DNA from: Stenotrophomonas sp. UBA2302
Lineage (GTDB): Bacteria > Pseudomonadota > Gammaproteobacteria > Xanthomonadales > Xanthomonadaceae
Assembly: GCA_002345545.1 (NCBI GenBank)
Contig: DDVW01000031.1
Span: 1 to 52,996, forward strand
Direction: 5' to 3'
DNA length: 52,996 nt
Both the position numbers and the translations under genes were made by a program. Under the pieces are notes generated by a model. That model was not told where the DNA came from. It did not search any database and saw nothing but the letters and a program-made list of their open reading frames with translations. This document shows, piece by piece, positions 1 through 8,739 of the stretch (position 1 is its first letter; each line of letters begins with the position of its first letter).

Positions 1-462
1 CTAACTAGGGGAGGACGTCAACCCGCCAGACGTTCTACTTTTGGAATGTCCGCTTGACGGGGGAGCTTACGAGCCGACCACGCGAAGCGCGCCCTGGCAT
101 CACTGCAAGTCCATCGGTGCTGTTGGAATTTCTGCAGAACAGATTCATGACATACCCCAGAAACAACTCACGCCCCCATAAACAGGAAGCGCACGAAAAA
201 AACCCGAACTCATGCGCCTCGCACTGAATACAGGCGAGAGGAGATCGAACTTTTGGAATTTTCGACTTGATACTGAAACCGCAAAGGTCCGAAAGAACCT
301 ACACAGTCAACCCATACCCCAACCGCAATCCCATCCCACAGGATTTCGGCAGGCAATAATAATCAAAACAAACGAGATGAAGATCATAGAAACCAACACC
401 CCGAACAGAATTTCATGAAACATTCACACTTGACAACCTTTCTACCAGTCGACTGCAATTCC
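1..462. other. Non-coding, AT-richer stretch without a convincing gene
   Basis: No reading frame here has the strong third-position GC bias of the neighbouring genes, and I see no RNA gene. The stretch lies beyond the terminator of the minus-strand pilin operon. It contains several copies of a short motif around CTTTTGGAAT (about 38-47, a shorter version at 123-129, 250-259, and an inverted partial copy near 458-466), with another copy at 526-537 just outside. The role of the motif is unknown. Confidence 0.5.
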
Positions 463-500
463 AAAAAAAAGGCGTACTCATGGGATCAGTGAATACGCCT
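463..500 (-). terminator. Intrinsic terminator of the pilin operon
   Basis: Read on the minus strand, a 10-bp stem (AGGCGTATTC pairing with GAGTACGCCT, one G-U pair) closes an 11-nt loop and is followed directly by eight T residues. It lies about 50 bases beyond the TAG stop at 552-554, as expected for the end of the minus-strand pilin operon. Confidence 0.85.
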
Positions 501-551
501 CGCAAAGAGAGAGCTGCTTGAATTGCTTTTTTGGAATAGATGAATCAAAAA

Positions 552-2993
552 CTACAGGTAGCGCGACCAGAGTACCGATGTGGGACGGCCGATGACGCCC
601 TGGTTCTTTTCGCATGTAGGTGGAATATTCAAGCCCGATTTATCATCAGGCACAGTGACCTCAATTCCACCCGCTCCAACTTTAAACTGGTGCTCACTAC
701 CATCCGCCTTCGGGTTTGCCCCCATGGAAACCGTGCCGTGCACCTTGACGTCGGCACCCGCCGCTGCGATCGCACCACCTACTGTCACACTGCCGTATAT
801 ATCCCAGCTGCGTGCATTGAAGTTACCTTCCGCGATGAGCGCGGCATTGCCAATCGGCATGCCGACATGCTCTACGCCTTTCTCATCCTTCCACTTTGCC
901 AGCTCTGTCGGACTGGCACACAGATTGCCCGGGTAGTATTCCCTGCCACACAGCTCCCTTACATCCTTGACCTGGTTGGGTGCGCGCAAACCGCCATTCC
1001 CTCCCTCTGTCAGCTCTATCCCACCTCGGACGATTATTGTATTCAACAACTGCCTGTTATTCGTACCGTCGACCTTCACTGACGAGTCAAACCATAGTAT
1101 GCCGGGCGGAAATTTATACACCCCATGAAGATTCCATGAGCCTTCGGCATAGATGCCCATACAGCCCTTATCATTATCATTATTACAACTCATCAGCTCG
1201 CCAAGCACCTGCCGTGCAGCAGCACTTCCCAGCTGATAGACGCCATTAATGGATGCAGGCTCTCCACTTTGGGCTTTCATCCCCTGGATGGTCACCTGAC
1301 CGCCATTACTGCCTTTTTCGAATATGAAATTAGCCTGGTCACGGAATTGCGCCACTTTGACCGGTTCGACGCGACCGTCACACCAAGGCAAACCCGGAAG
1401 TCCCGGAGTATTGCCACTGTCTACTGAAAGACCTTCCGGCACGACACCCGTTGCCGGCTCAGCAATTGTACCGCCTGTGGTGATCAGCAACTCCTTGGCG
1501 ATATGCAGACCGCCCCCACCGCTAATCGAGTCCACTCGAGCCTTCGCGACCTGAATTCCGCCAGCCGCTTTCAGCGCACCATAGTTTCCCCACCAGCCTT
1601 TACCACCAGTGTTGTCAGTTCGCTCGCCTTTGATGCGCACATCGAAGCCCCACAGCGCGAGCGTATTGAGAATCTGCAAATCAACAGTACCGCCAGCAAT
1701 ACCCGTGGCTTCGAAGTACAGCGAATCCGGCAGTTGCACATTACCACCACCTGCATCCAATCGCTCGGCCTGACTTGCACCAGAACTTGCCTTAGCCAGA
1801 TCGAGCAGGAATATTTCACCACTATCCAAGGTGACCACCACTCGGCGACCGGCAGCAACGCCAAGGTTCAACCTTCCTTTTGTAAGTGGAATCGCTCCTG
1901 CCACTTCAATGGTTCCGCCAATTACAGTGGTCCCTATCTTCTCTCCCGAACCTGCCGCAAATACATCCGCCTTGTATGCACCAGCACGGATGTGCCTATA
2001 GACAGGAAGAAGCTTGTCGAGAGCAAAGCCGTTATTATCAAGCTGGATATCACGCGCCCACATTTCCACCTTGTCCGGATGACCAGTTCCGGTACCATGG
2101 AAATGAATTTTCTGCTCTGAATACAACCGACCACCGTCACCAATGGCACCTCCGGTTGTGATATCCACATCTTTCTTTACACAAGCCGACAAGCCGGCAG
2201 GAGAGTTGCCGGAAATCGTCATGTTTCCGGTTACAACTATGTCCTTGTATTTGTCGGGATTACCCGGAACGTTTTCCACCCCGAGCATTCCACCGCTGTA
2301 TTCCAAGTCACCATTGAAAACCATGCCTGCGCTGGCAGGCTGGCATGTCCAGCGATCTTCAGTACCCACCGGTGGGCGCACGTCATACACCACCTCCAGT
2401 ACCGAGGTGGCCATGGGTCGAATCTCGCTCTTGCCTTCCGGGTTCGTTACGGCCTCACTACCGGCTTCGCCAGTGATCCGCGCTTTCACCTGGTAGGTAT
2501 GGAACGCCGGCATGCGTCGCACCTGGGTGATGGCGGCGGTGAAGCCGGGATTTCCCGCAGGCACCACGTCGCCGATATCGGCAGGCACTTCGACCCAGTC
2601 GGTACTGGCGACCCATTCGGTTTCCGAATCCCAGTCCGGGATTGAGGGCATTTCACAGCCTTCCCCCGGATTGGCCGGGATACAGGTGCCGCTGCCGCTC
2701 AGGCCAAAGGACAGGTTGTAGAGGAACTTCCCGGTCGCGATTTCCTCTTTATTGACGATGTCCTGCACCAGCGTACGCATGAACTCCGCGCCGCGCCACG
2801 CCGCGGCCTGCGCGCTGGTGGCCGAATGGCTGGCCAGCTGGCGTTGCTGGTTGCCGCGCAGCGCATACAGGGCCGCGGCCACGGTGACGGAAACGGCCAG
2901 TCCCACCATCAGCACGATCAGGATGGTGGCAACGCCACGCTGGCGGGCTGGCCGGTTGAGGCGGCGCTGCCGGGAGTTGCGGGTCTGGTTCAT
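552..2993 (-). CDS. Large PilX-like prepilin-type protein with bactofilin-like repeats
   Basis: This 813-residue protein is the last gene of the minor pilin operon. Its N-terminus has a short basic leader, a glycine, and one long hydrophobic helix (about residues 20-45), as in PilX-type pilins, but it has no glutamate at position +5. The remaining ~650 residues are rich in Gly, Val, Asn and Ile, with alternating hydrophobic strands such as DIVVTGNMTISG and WDIYGSVTVGG. This suggests a beta-helical or bactofilin-like fold. Typical PilX is only about 170 residues. The ATG at 2993 overlaps the pilW stop; a GTG lies one codon earlier. The operon lacks the usual pilY1, so this protein may act as an alternative tip or surface component. 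That role is inference. I am sure of the operon membership and the N-terminal type, and not of the function. Confidence 0.75.
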   Translation of the reverse strand: MNQTRNSRQRRLNRPARQRGVATILIVLMVGLAVSVTVAAALYALRGNQQRQLASHSATSAQAAAWRGAEFMRTLVQDIVNKEEIATGKFLYNLSFGLSGSGTCIPANPGEGCEMPSIPDWDSETEWVASTDWVEVPADIGDVVPAGNPGFTAAITQVRRMPAFHTYQVKARITGEAGSEAVTNPEGKSEIRPMATSVLEVVYDVRPPVGTEDRWTCQPASAGMVFNGDLEYSGGMLGVENVPGNPDKYKDIVVTGNMTISGNSPAGLSACVKKDVDITTGGAIGDGGRLYSEQKIHFHGTGTGHPDKVEMWARDIQLDNNGFALDKLLPVYRHIRAGAYKADVFAAGSGEKIGTTVIGGTIEVAGAIPLTKGRLNLGVAAGRRVVVTLDSGEIFLLDLAKASSGASQAERLDAGGGNVQLPDSLYFEATGIAGGTVDLQILNTLALWGFDVRIKGERTDNTGGKGWWGNYGALKAAGGIQVAKARVDSISGGGGLHIAKELLITTGGTIAEPATGVVPEGLSVDSGNTPGLPGLPWCDGRVEPVKVAQFRDQANFIFEKGSNGGQVTIQGMKAQSGEPASINGVYQLGSAAARQVLGELMSCNNDNDKGCMGIYAEGSWNLHGVYKFPPGILWFDSSVKVDGTNNRQLLNTIIVRGGIELTEGGNGGLRAPNQVKDVRELCGREYYPGNLCASPTELAKWKDEKGVEHVGMPIGNAALIAEGNFNARSWDIYGSVTVGGAIAAAGADVKVHGTVSMGANPKADGSEHQFKVGAGGIEVTVPDDKSGLNIPPTCEKNQGVIGRPTSVLWSRYL

Positions 2994-3778
2994 CACGGGC
3001 TCCCTCCGGCCGCCGCTCCACCTGCGGACGGGGTCGTATCAATACGCGTGGCGACGATATTGGACAGGCATACCGAGAACAGCTCGCGGCCGTCCTTCTC
3101 CAGTACCAGCCGTGGTGAGCGGATCTGGATATCGGCGCTTTGCTGGGCATAAGGCAGGGTGCACAGCGCGGTGGTGTCTACCCGGAAGCCGGATGTGCCA
3201 GCGTCGGCCGGCATGTCCAGGTAGCTGCCGGCCGCGGCATCGGCGACTGCGCTGCCATCACGCTGCTGCCAGGGCCCGGCATTGGCCAGCAGCACCGTGC
3301 CGGCCGGCCAGTCGTCCGGCCCGACACTGGCGGTGCTGCCGCACGCGACCGGGCCCCGCCGCAGCAGGCGCACTGCGCGGTCGTTGGTCGATTCGATCTG
3401 CAGCCGGGTGCAGCTCGGCGCAGCCCCGTCGACGGCCGAACGCCAGGTGACGACACGCTTGTCATCCGCACTGACGGCGATTGCCTGCTCGGCGATTACC
3501 GTGAGCCGCTCAGGGTCGATGGGGTCTTCTGGCAAGCCCGGGGTGACATCGGCCAAGGCGATGCCATAGCCGGCCTCGTGCACGTCCATCTGCGCAGCCA
3601 GCAGCGCCGAAGCCACCTGGCCATCGCGCAGCGAATCGGACGAGGCCTGCCCGGTGACCTCGATCATGGTCTTGTACAGCACCAGCATGCCGGCGATGGT
3701 GATCAGCGAGATCATCACCCCGACCATCATGCCGACCAGCGTCTGCCCGCGCTGCGTCCTGCGTGCGGGGAACCTCAT
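2993..3778 (-). CDS. pilW: PilW-like type IV pilus minor pilin
   Basis: This 261-residue prepilin-like protein is predicted to belong to the initiation complex for type IV pilus assembly in the inner membrane. After an 11-residue basic leader comes a prepilin cleavage context (RG|QTLVGMMVGVMISL) and a long hydrophobic helix to about residue 37. Position +5 is glycine, where most pilins have glutamate; the same departure occurs in the next gene. The C-terminal part has a cysteine-containing globular region, as in PilW. The start overlaps the pilV stop by four bases and the stop overlaps the next start, so the genes are probably translationally coupled. The assignment rests on the N-terminus, size and position in the pilE-fimT-pilV-pilW-pilX order. 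Confidence 0.85.
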   Translation of the reverse strand: MRFPARRTQRGQTLVGMMVGVMISLITIAGMLVLYKTMIEVTGQASSDSLRDGQVASALLAAQMDVHEAGYGIALADVTPGLPEDPIDPERLTVIAEQAIAVSADDKRVVTWRSAVDGAAPSCTRLQIESTNDRAVRLLRRGPVACGSTASVGPDDWPAGTVLLANAGPWQQRDGSAVADAAAGSYLDMPADAGTSGFRVDTTALCTLPYAQQSADIQIRSPRLVLEKDGRELFSVCLSNIVATRIDTTPSAGGAAAGGSP

Positions 3779-4215
3779 GGCGCGGCACCTGCCGTCACCG
3801 GTGCCACGGTACGGACGGTATAGGTGTTGCCTTCATGCACCGCATCGATGGCGACCTCCGGCGGCATGATCCCGGAAAAACTCGATGCCCCCAGCGTCAC
3901 CGACTGCGGCACTCCAGCGCCGCATCCGGATGCGCCAAGCTTCAGGGAGACGCCCGCTTTCAACCCCTCCGGCAGGCCATTCAGGTTTTCCAGCGGCGCA
4001 TCATCACCGCACAGGTCCACCCCGTTGATCTGCAGCACATTGCGCATCTCATTGACCAGCACCGCGCCAACGGCCGCATCGTGCTGGCTGTTGAGCACAC
4101 GGGCGGTGACGCCGGCCAGTCCGGCACCGATCAGGCTGGTGATCAACACACCAACCAGCGCTTCCAGCAGCACATCGCCACGCTGGTGCCGGGCGGAGTT
4201 AGAGCAAGTCGACAT
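3775..4215 (-). CDS. pilV: PilV-like type IV pilus minor pilin
   Basis: This 146-residue prepilin has a short leader ending in RHQRG, then DVLLEALVGVLITSLIGAG, with the conserved glutamate at +5 that supports pilin packing. PilV belongs to the minor pilin set that primes pilus assembly. The ATG at 4215 gives a leader of normal length; the frame stays open further upstream, but an earlier start would place an unlikely tail before the leader. The start lies inside the last codons of fimT, and the stop overlaps the pilW start by four bases. The C-terminal domain is small and contains a cysteine pair. Confidence 0.85.
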   Translation of the reverse strand: MSTCSNSARHQRGDVLLEALVGVLITSLIGAGLAGVTARVLNSQHDAAVGAVLVNEMRNVLQINGVDLCGDDAPLENLNGLPEGLKAGVSLKLGASGCGAGVPQSVTLGASSFSGIMPPEVAIDAVHEGNTYTVRTVAPVTAGAAP

Positions 4216-4699
4216 ACATCGGCTCCTGGGTGCGCACGCCAATGGCGATGCGGGTATCGGTCGTGCTGATCGCGCCATTGCAGGCGGCATCCACGCGCTG
4301 GCCGCGGTTGTTGAATGCCAGGCAGCTGAATCCGGCGCTGCTGGCCTTCAGCGCGGCGGCATCGGCAAAAGGCGTCGCCGAGGTGCGTTTGAGCAGCGGA
4401 CTGCCGGCCACGGTGGCCTGCCAGATCACGCTGCCATCGTTGTCACTGACCTGCAGCCGGCTGCTGCCGTCAAAGTCCAGCCGGGCGGCCAGCGCGTTGC
4501 CGCCGACCACCTTGTCCGGGTTGCGCAACGCGACCGAGCGCGCCTGCGCCACCGCCTCCCACAACTGGTTGCGCACCTGCATCTGCCGGTTGCCGTCCAC
4601 CCAGTCGCGGGTGAAAGGCATGGCCGCCAGCAACAGCAGCGCCATGATGGCCACGGTGACCATCAGCTCGACCAGACTGAAACCACGCTGCGATGCCAT
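4199..4699 (-). CDS. fimT: FimT/GspH-family minor pseudopilin
   Basis: This 166-residue protein begins MASQRG|FSLVELMVTVAIM, a textbook class III (prepilin) signal with Glu +5 and a long hydrophobic helix. The rest matches the GspH/FimT pattern: a QVRNQLWEAVAQARSVALR segment after the helix, then a beta-rich domain with cysteines. FimT proteins are minor components of the type IV pilus; in Xanthomonadaceae relatives they have been linked to DNA binding during natural transformation. The ATG at 4699 was chosen because it gives a six-residue leader and lies four bases beyond the stop of the upstream pilin. The stop overlaps pilV by about 17 bases. Confidence 0.9.
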   Translation of the reverse strand: MASQRGFSLVELMVTVAIMALLLLAAMPFTRDWVDGNRQMQVRNQLWEAVAQARSVALRNPDKVVGGNALAARLDFDGSSRLQVSDNDGSVIWQATVAGSPLLKRTSATPFADAAALKASSAGFSCLAFNNRGQRVDAACNGAISTTDTRIAIGVRTQEPMYVDLL

Positions 4700-4703
4700 G
4701 GCC

Positions 4704-5099
4704 TCACCACTTCCCGCTGCCGTCAACCGCACCCCAGCAGTTTCCGCTGCTGGAAGCGACGTTGCCGGCAGTCAAACTCAGATTGCAGCCACTAACCGAT
4801 CCCTGCCCTGTTGCGGCAAGGGTGTAACCGCCTTCAGAGGTGATACCGAAGGTGAAATCCACCGACTTGGACGCGGCGCTCCAGCTGCCGGGAATGGCGG
4901 CGGGATAGGAGAGGGTCCGTTGCCGCGCGTTTTCCATCGCGGCCGACGCCGCGCGCAGATCCGCCTGGGCGGTGCGCACCTTGCTGCGTTTGACGTAGTT
5001 GCCATACGCCGGCAGCGCGATAGCCGCGAGGATGGCGATGATCGCCACCACGATCATGAGTTCAATCAGGGTGAAACCCCGGATCTTGCCTTGTTGCAC
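4704..5099 (-). CDS. pilE: PilE-like type IV pilin, first gene of the minor pilin operon
   Basis: The protein starts with the classic prepilin sequence [20 protein letters not shown], followed by [21 protein letters not shown], so it is a type IVa pilin. With the GTG at 5099 the leader is eight residues and the protein 131 residues; an in-frame ATG at 5144 would add 15 residues that do not look like a leader. The C-terminal domain has a cysteine pair (VSGCNLS and GNCWG) that could form the disulfide-bounded D-region. It heads the operon with fimT, pilV, pilW and the pilX-like gene, downstream of the promoter at 5206-5233. This position suggests a minor pilin, not the main one, but the main pilin gene is not in view for comparison. 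Confidence 0.9.
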   Translation of the reverse strand: MQQGKIRGFTLIELMIVVAIIAILAAIALPAYGNYVKRSKVRTAQADLRAASAAMENARQRTLSYPAAIPGSWSAASKSVDFTFGITSEGGYTLAATGQGSVSGCNLSLTAGNVASSSGNCWGAVDGSGKW

Positions 5100-5205
5100 A
5101 GAACCGCCCCCCGTTGCGTGCCGCCGGCATCCCGTTGCACGCAACCCCGGACTGCGGGTCGCTCGACTACGGCGTGAAATTCACGTGATAACTGTGATGA
5201 GGCGC

Positions 5206-5233
5206 AATATACCTGCGGTGACAACGATGTCAA
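5206..5233 (-). promoter_or_regulatory. Sigma-70-like promoter of the pilin operon
   Basis: On the minus strand the sequence reads TTGACA (5233-5228), a 16-base spacer, then TATATT (5211-5206). The -35 box is perfect and the -10 box matches five of six bases. It lies about 105 bases upstream of the GTG start at 5099 and points toward the pilin genes. Start-site mapping would be needed to confirm it. Confidence 0.6.
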
Positions 5234-5280
5234 CAGATGACAAAAAGCAGTGCCCCGGAGGCTTCTGCGACAATGCCGCG

Positions 5281-5604
5281 ATGGATACCCGACTGGTCTT
5301 CTGCACCTTCCCCGACACCACGACTGCGCAAACTCTGGCCCGCCAACTGGTGGAACAGCGATTGGCAGCGTGCGTGAACTTGTTGCCGCCGATGCTGTCT
5401 GTGTACCGCTGGCAGGGGCAGGTCGAGCAGGCCCAGGAGGTTCAGGTGCTGATCAAGACCTGCGCCGACCGGCTGGACGCACTGACGGCCGCGATCGTGC
5501 GGCTGCATCCTTACGAATTACCGGAGATCATCGCGATCTCCCCCAGCGCCGGGCTGCCGGCATACCTGGACTGGATCCGGGCCCAGACCCGCGAGGAAAC
5601 CTGA
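5281..5604 (+). CDS. cutA: CutA divalent-cation tolerance protein
   Basis: This 107-residue protein matches CutA along its whole length: the N-terminal LVFCTFPDTTTAQTLARQLVEQRLAACVNLLP block, the VYRWQGQVEQAQEVQVLIKT strand, and the HPYELPEIIAI motif. CutA is a small trimeric ferredoxin-like protein linked to tolerance of copper and other divalent cations; its exact role is not settled. The ATG at 5281 gives the usual length. The stop is followed with no gap by the TTG of dsbD, so cutA and dsbD are probably cotranscribed, an arrangement common in proteobacteria, where cutA often precedes dsbD. Confidence 0.95.
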   Translation: MDTRLVFCTFPDTTTAQTLARQLVEQRLAACVNLLPPMLSVYRWQGQVEQAQEVQVLIKTCADRLDALTAAIVRLHPYELPEIIAISPSAGLPAYLDWIRAQTREET

Positions 5605-7953
5605 TTGAAAACGCTGTTCCAACGCTTGGCCGCCCTGCTCCTGCTTTCCGCCAGCGCCCTGCCAGCGCTGGCCCTCAACGAGAAGGACCTGCTCCCGGTT
5701 GACCAGGCCTTCGTGCTGCAGGCCGAAGCGCCTGGCCGCGACCGCATCGAGCTGCGCTGGGATATCGCCCCCGGCTATTACCTGTACCGCCACCGCACCA
5801 GCGTCAAGGCCGTGTCCGGGTTCACCGCCGGCACATTGCAGATACCGGACGGGAAAAAGCACCACGACCAGTTCTTCGGCGATGTGGAAACCTACCACCG
5901 CCAGCTGCGCACGCGCCTGCCCGGCGTCGCCGCGGAAGCCGCCACGCAGGTCACGCTGGAAGTCCAGTACCAGGGCTGTGCCGACGCCGGCGTGTGCTAT
6001 CCGCCGCAGAAGCGCACGCTGCAGGTGGCACTGCCCGCCGCTGCGGCACCCGCCCTGCCCGCAGCCTCAGGCAACGGCGGTGCGCCGCTGTTCAATCCGC
6101 TGGCCCGCACCGATGCCGGCGGCCTCAAGCTGCCCGGCACCGCCGCCGCCCAGAACCTGCCGCTGCCCTCGGAGCAGGCCTTTGGCTTTGAGGCCATCGT
6201 CGACGATGGCAACCGCCTGCTGCTGCGGTTCACGCCGGCCCCCGGCTATTACCTGTATCGCGACCGCACCTCGCTGGCCCTGGAAGGTGCGCCCGGCATC
6301 CGCACCGGCAAGCCGCAGTGGCCGGCCGGCAAGCCCTACCAGGACGAATACTTCGGCAATGTCGTGGTCTATTTCGACCAGGTCGACGTGCCGCTGCCGT
6401 TGCGCCGCGAACAGGTGGAAGCCGGCGATGCCACCCTGGTCGCCACGTTCCAGGGGTGCCAGACCGATGGCATCTGCTATCCGCCGATGACCCGCCGGGT
6501 GCGGCTGGAGCTGCCCGCCGGCAAGCTGTCGCACACCACCGAAGCGGCCGTGGCGAGCCTGGTGATTCCGCCATTGCCCAGCGGGAAGAAGAACACCGCA
6601 TCCGTGACCACCCGTCCGGAACCGGAGCCCGAGCCGGCACCGCAGCCGCTGGTGATCCGCCCCAACAGTGAGCCGGCCGCCAGCACTTCGGCGGCCGATG
6701 CCTCGGCCGACAACAGCCAGCGCAGCCAGCCGCCGGGCACGCCCGAGCCGGCCTCCCTGCTGTGGATCCTGCTGCTGGCGCTGGCCGGCGGCCTGATCCT
6801 CAACCTGATGCCCTGCGTGCTGCCGGTGCTGTCGCTGAAGGTGCTGGGCCTGGCGCAAAGCGGCGTCAGCCGTCGACACGCACGCCTTCACGCACTCTGG
6901 TACACGCTGGGCGTGCTGGTCGCCTTCACCGCGATCGGCGCGCTGGTACTGAGCCTGCGCGCCGCCGGCCAGGCCGCCGGCTGGGGCTTCCAACTGCAGC
7001 AGCCGTGGTTCATTGCCGCACTGGCCTACCTGATGTTCGCCGTCGGCCTGAGCCTGTCGGGCGTGTTCACGCTGGGCGGCAACCTTGGCGGCGTCGGCCA
7101 GTCTTTGGCCAGTCGCCAGGGAGCGGCCGGCGACTTCTTCACCGGCATGCTGGCCTGCGTGGTCGCCAGCCCGTGCATCGCACCGTTCATGGGTCCGGCA
7201 CTGGCCTATGCATTCACCGCGCCGCCATTGCAGGCAATGCTGGTATTCCTGATGCTGGGGCTGGGACTGGCACTGCCGTTCCTGCTGATCGGCTTTGTGC
7301 CGGCACTGGCCCGCCGCCTGCCCAAGCCGGGCGCCTGGATGGAAACCTTCAAGCAGGTGATGGCCTACCCGATGTACCTCACCGCGATCTGGCTGCTGTG
7401 GGTGCTGGGCAAGCAGCGCGGCATCGATGCCGTCGCCCTGCTGCTCGCCGGGGCCGCGTTGCTGGCGCTGGGCCTGTGGTGGTTCGAGCGCAGCCGCTGG
7501 CACAGCCGCACGCCCGGCATGACGCTGGGCGTGATCATCATCGTACTGGCCCTGACGCCCGTCTGGGCGGTGACCCGGCTGGCACCGCCGGCAGCCGGCG
7601 TCGCCCACGAGGGCTCGGTGGCCTACTCGCCGGAGATGCTCGACCGCCTGCGCGCCGACAACCGCGTGGTGTTCGTCAACATGACCGCCGACTGGTGCGT
7701 CACCTGCAAGGCCAACGAGCGCAACGTGCTCGACCGCGACAGCTTCCGTGACACGCTCAAGCGGGTGGATGCGGTGTACATGCGCGGCGACTGGACCAAT
7801 GTCGACCCGCAGATCAGCGCCTTCCTCGAACAGCACAAGGCGGTCGGCGTGCCGCTGTACGTGGTCTACGGTCCGGGTTCGCCGCCGCGCGTGCTGCCGA
7901 CGGTGCTGACCCAGGCCATCGCCGAAGACGCCCTGCTGCGGGCGGCCCGCTGA
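5605..7953 (+). CDS. dsbD: DsbD thiol:disulfide interchange protein with duplicated alpha domain
   Basis: DsbD moves electrons from cytoplasmic thioredoxin across the inner membrane to periplasmic thiol proteins. A signal peptide (about residues 1-23) is followed by two DsbD-alpha (immunoglobulin-like) domains. Each has the GYYLYR motif and a cysteine pair (C125/C131 and C285/C291). Then comes a Pro/Glu-rich linker, an eight-helix membrane domain with the redox cysteines C404 (LMPCVLP) and C524 (ASPCIAP), and a C-terminal thioredoxin domain with C698-V-T-C701. At 782 residues it is about 200 longer than E. coli DsbD because of the second alpha domain. The start is a TTG directly after the cutA stop; no better start precedes the signal peptide. 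The next gene overlaps by one base. Confidence 0.95.
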   Translation: MKTLFQRLAALLLLSASALPALALNEKDLLPVDQAFVLQAEAPGRDRIELRWDIAPGYYLYRHRTSVKAVSGFTAGTLQIPDGKKHHDQFFGDVETYHRQLRTRLPGVAAEAATQVTLEVQYQGCADAGVCYPPQKRTLQVALPAAAAPALPAASGNGGAPLFNPLARTDAGGLKLPGTAAAQNLPLPSEQAFGFEAIVDDGNRLLLRFTPAPGYYLYRDRTSLALEGAPGIRTGKPQWPAGKPYQDEYFGNVVVYFDQVDVPLPLRREQVEAGDATLVATFQGCQTDGICYPPMTRRVRLELPAGKLSHTTEAAVASLVIPPLPSGKKNTASVTTRPEPEPEPAPQPLVIRPNSEPAASTSAADASADNSQRSQPPGTPEPASLLWILLLALAGGLILNLMPCVLPVLSLKVLGLAQSGVSRRHARLHALWYTLGVLVAFTAIGALVLSLRAAGQAAGWGFQLQQPWFIAALAYLMFAVGLSLSGVFTLGGNLGGVGQSLASRQGAAGDFFTGMLACVVASPCIAPFMGPALAYAFTAPPLQAMLVFLMLGLGLALPFLLIGFVPALARRLPKPGAWMETFKQVMAYPMYLTAIWLLWVLGKQRGIDAVALLLAGAALLALGLWWFERSRWHSRTPGMTLGVIIIVLALTPVWAVTRLAPPAAGVAHEGSVAYSPEMLDRLRADNRVVFVNMTADWCVTCKANERNVLDRDSFRDTLKRVDAVYMRGDWTNVDPQISAFLEQHKAVGVPLYVVYGPGSPPRVLPTVLTQAIAEDALLRAAR

Positions 7954-8516
7954 TGCGGCGCGCGGCCTGGTGGGCAATTGGCATCGCCGCGGCGGCGGGT
8001 CTGTCCGCCGGCGCATGGCTGAGCAATCCCGCCACGCCGCTGCCGTCGATGGAAAGTTCCGCCCCGGCACGACCGCCACAGGTGCCAGTCGCCGCGGTCG
8101 GTGAGCCGCTGCCGGCCTTCACCCTGCCCGACCTGGATGGACTGCCGGTCGCGTTCCCGGACCGGTTCATCGGCCGGCCGCTGCTGATCAATGTCTGGGC
8201 CAGCTGGTGCGGCCCCTGCGTCGAGGAAATGCCCGAACTGGCGCGCTTTGCCGCCCGGCATGCCGACAACGGCCCCCAGGTGGTCGGTCTGGCGCTGGAT
8301 ACGCCGCAGGCGGTGCACGATTTCCTCGGCAACGTGCCGGTGTACTACCCCATCGTCATCGAAACCCCGGGGCCGGCCGATGCCAGCGTCCGGCTCGGCA
8401 ACACCCGCGGACTGCTGCCCTACAGCGTGCTGGTCGATGCCGAGGGTCGCATCGTCAAACAGAAGCTGGGGCCGTTCGAAGCCGGCGAAATCGAGGACTG
8501 GGCGCAGCTTCCTTGA
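7953..8516 (+). CDS. TlpA-family membrane-anchored thioredoxin-like protein
   Basis: This 187-residue protein has an N-terminal uncleaved anchor or signal segment (about residues 5-28) and a TlpA/ResA-type thioredoxin domain. It carries the active site W-C86-G-P-C89 within [19 protein letters not shown] conserved proline loop occurs at LLPYSVLVD. Such proteins reduce disulfides in the periplasm, often for cytochrome c maturation or as partners of DsbD. Its start codon overlaps the dsbD stop by one base, so DsbD is the likely electron donor. That partnership is inference from position. It could also be called a periplasmic thioredoxin or AhpC/TSA-Redoxin family protein. Confidence 0.9.
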   Translation: MRRAAWWAIGIAAAAGLSAGAWLSNPATPLPSMESSAPARPPQVPVAAVGEPLPAFTLPDLDGLPVAFPDRFIGRPLLINVWASWCGPCVEEMPELARFAARHADNGPQVVGLALDTPQAVHDFLGNVPVYYPIVIETPGPADASVRLGNTRGLLPYSVLVDAEGRIVKQKLGPFEAGEIEDWAQLP

Positions 8517-8739
8517 GTTGTACCGGCATTCCCCGGCGATCGTCGGCGAACCGGCAGGCTTCACGCACGCAACGCAGCCCGGTCGCACATGCTGCCACGC
8601 GCGCAACCCGCACCGGCACGGACGCGCCGTACCCCGCACAAAATTCAAACATTCGATTAAAACGCGGCTAATTTCGTCGAACTGGACAGCATCGCCAGCT
8701 TCGCTCACACTGCCGGCCTTTCCTTCCGACCGCTGGCAC

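Noticed and set aside
212..418. A 68-codon plus-strand frame near the left edge
   Set aside because: No ribosome-binding site, poor GC bias, and low-complexity composition.
6067..8079. A 670-codon open frame on the minus strand
   Set aside because: It is antisense to dsbD and the TlpA-like gene, whose protein families are certain. Long antisense frames are expected in high-GC DNA with this codon bias.
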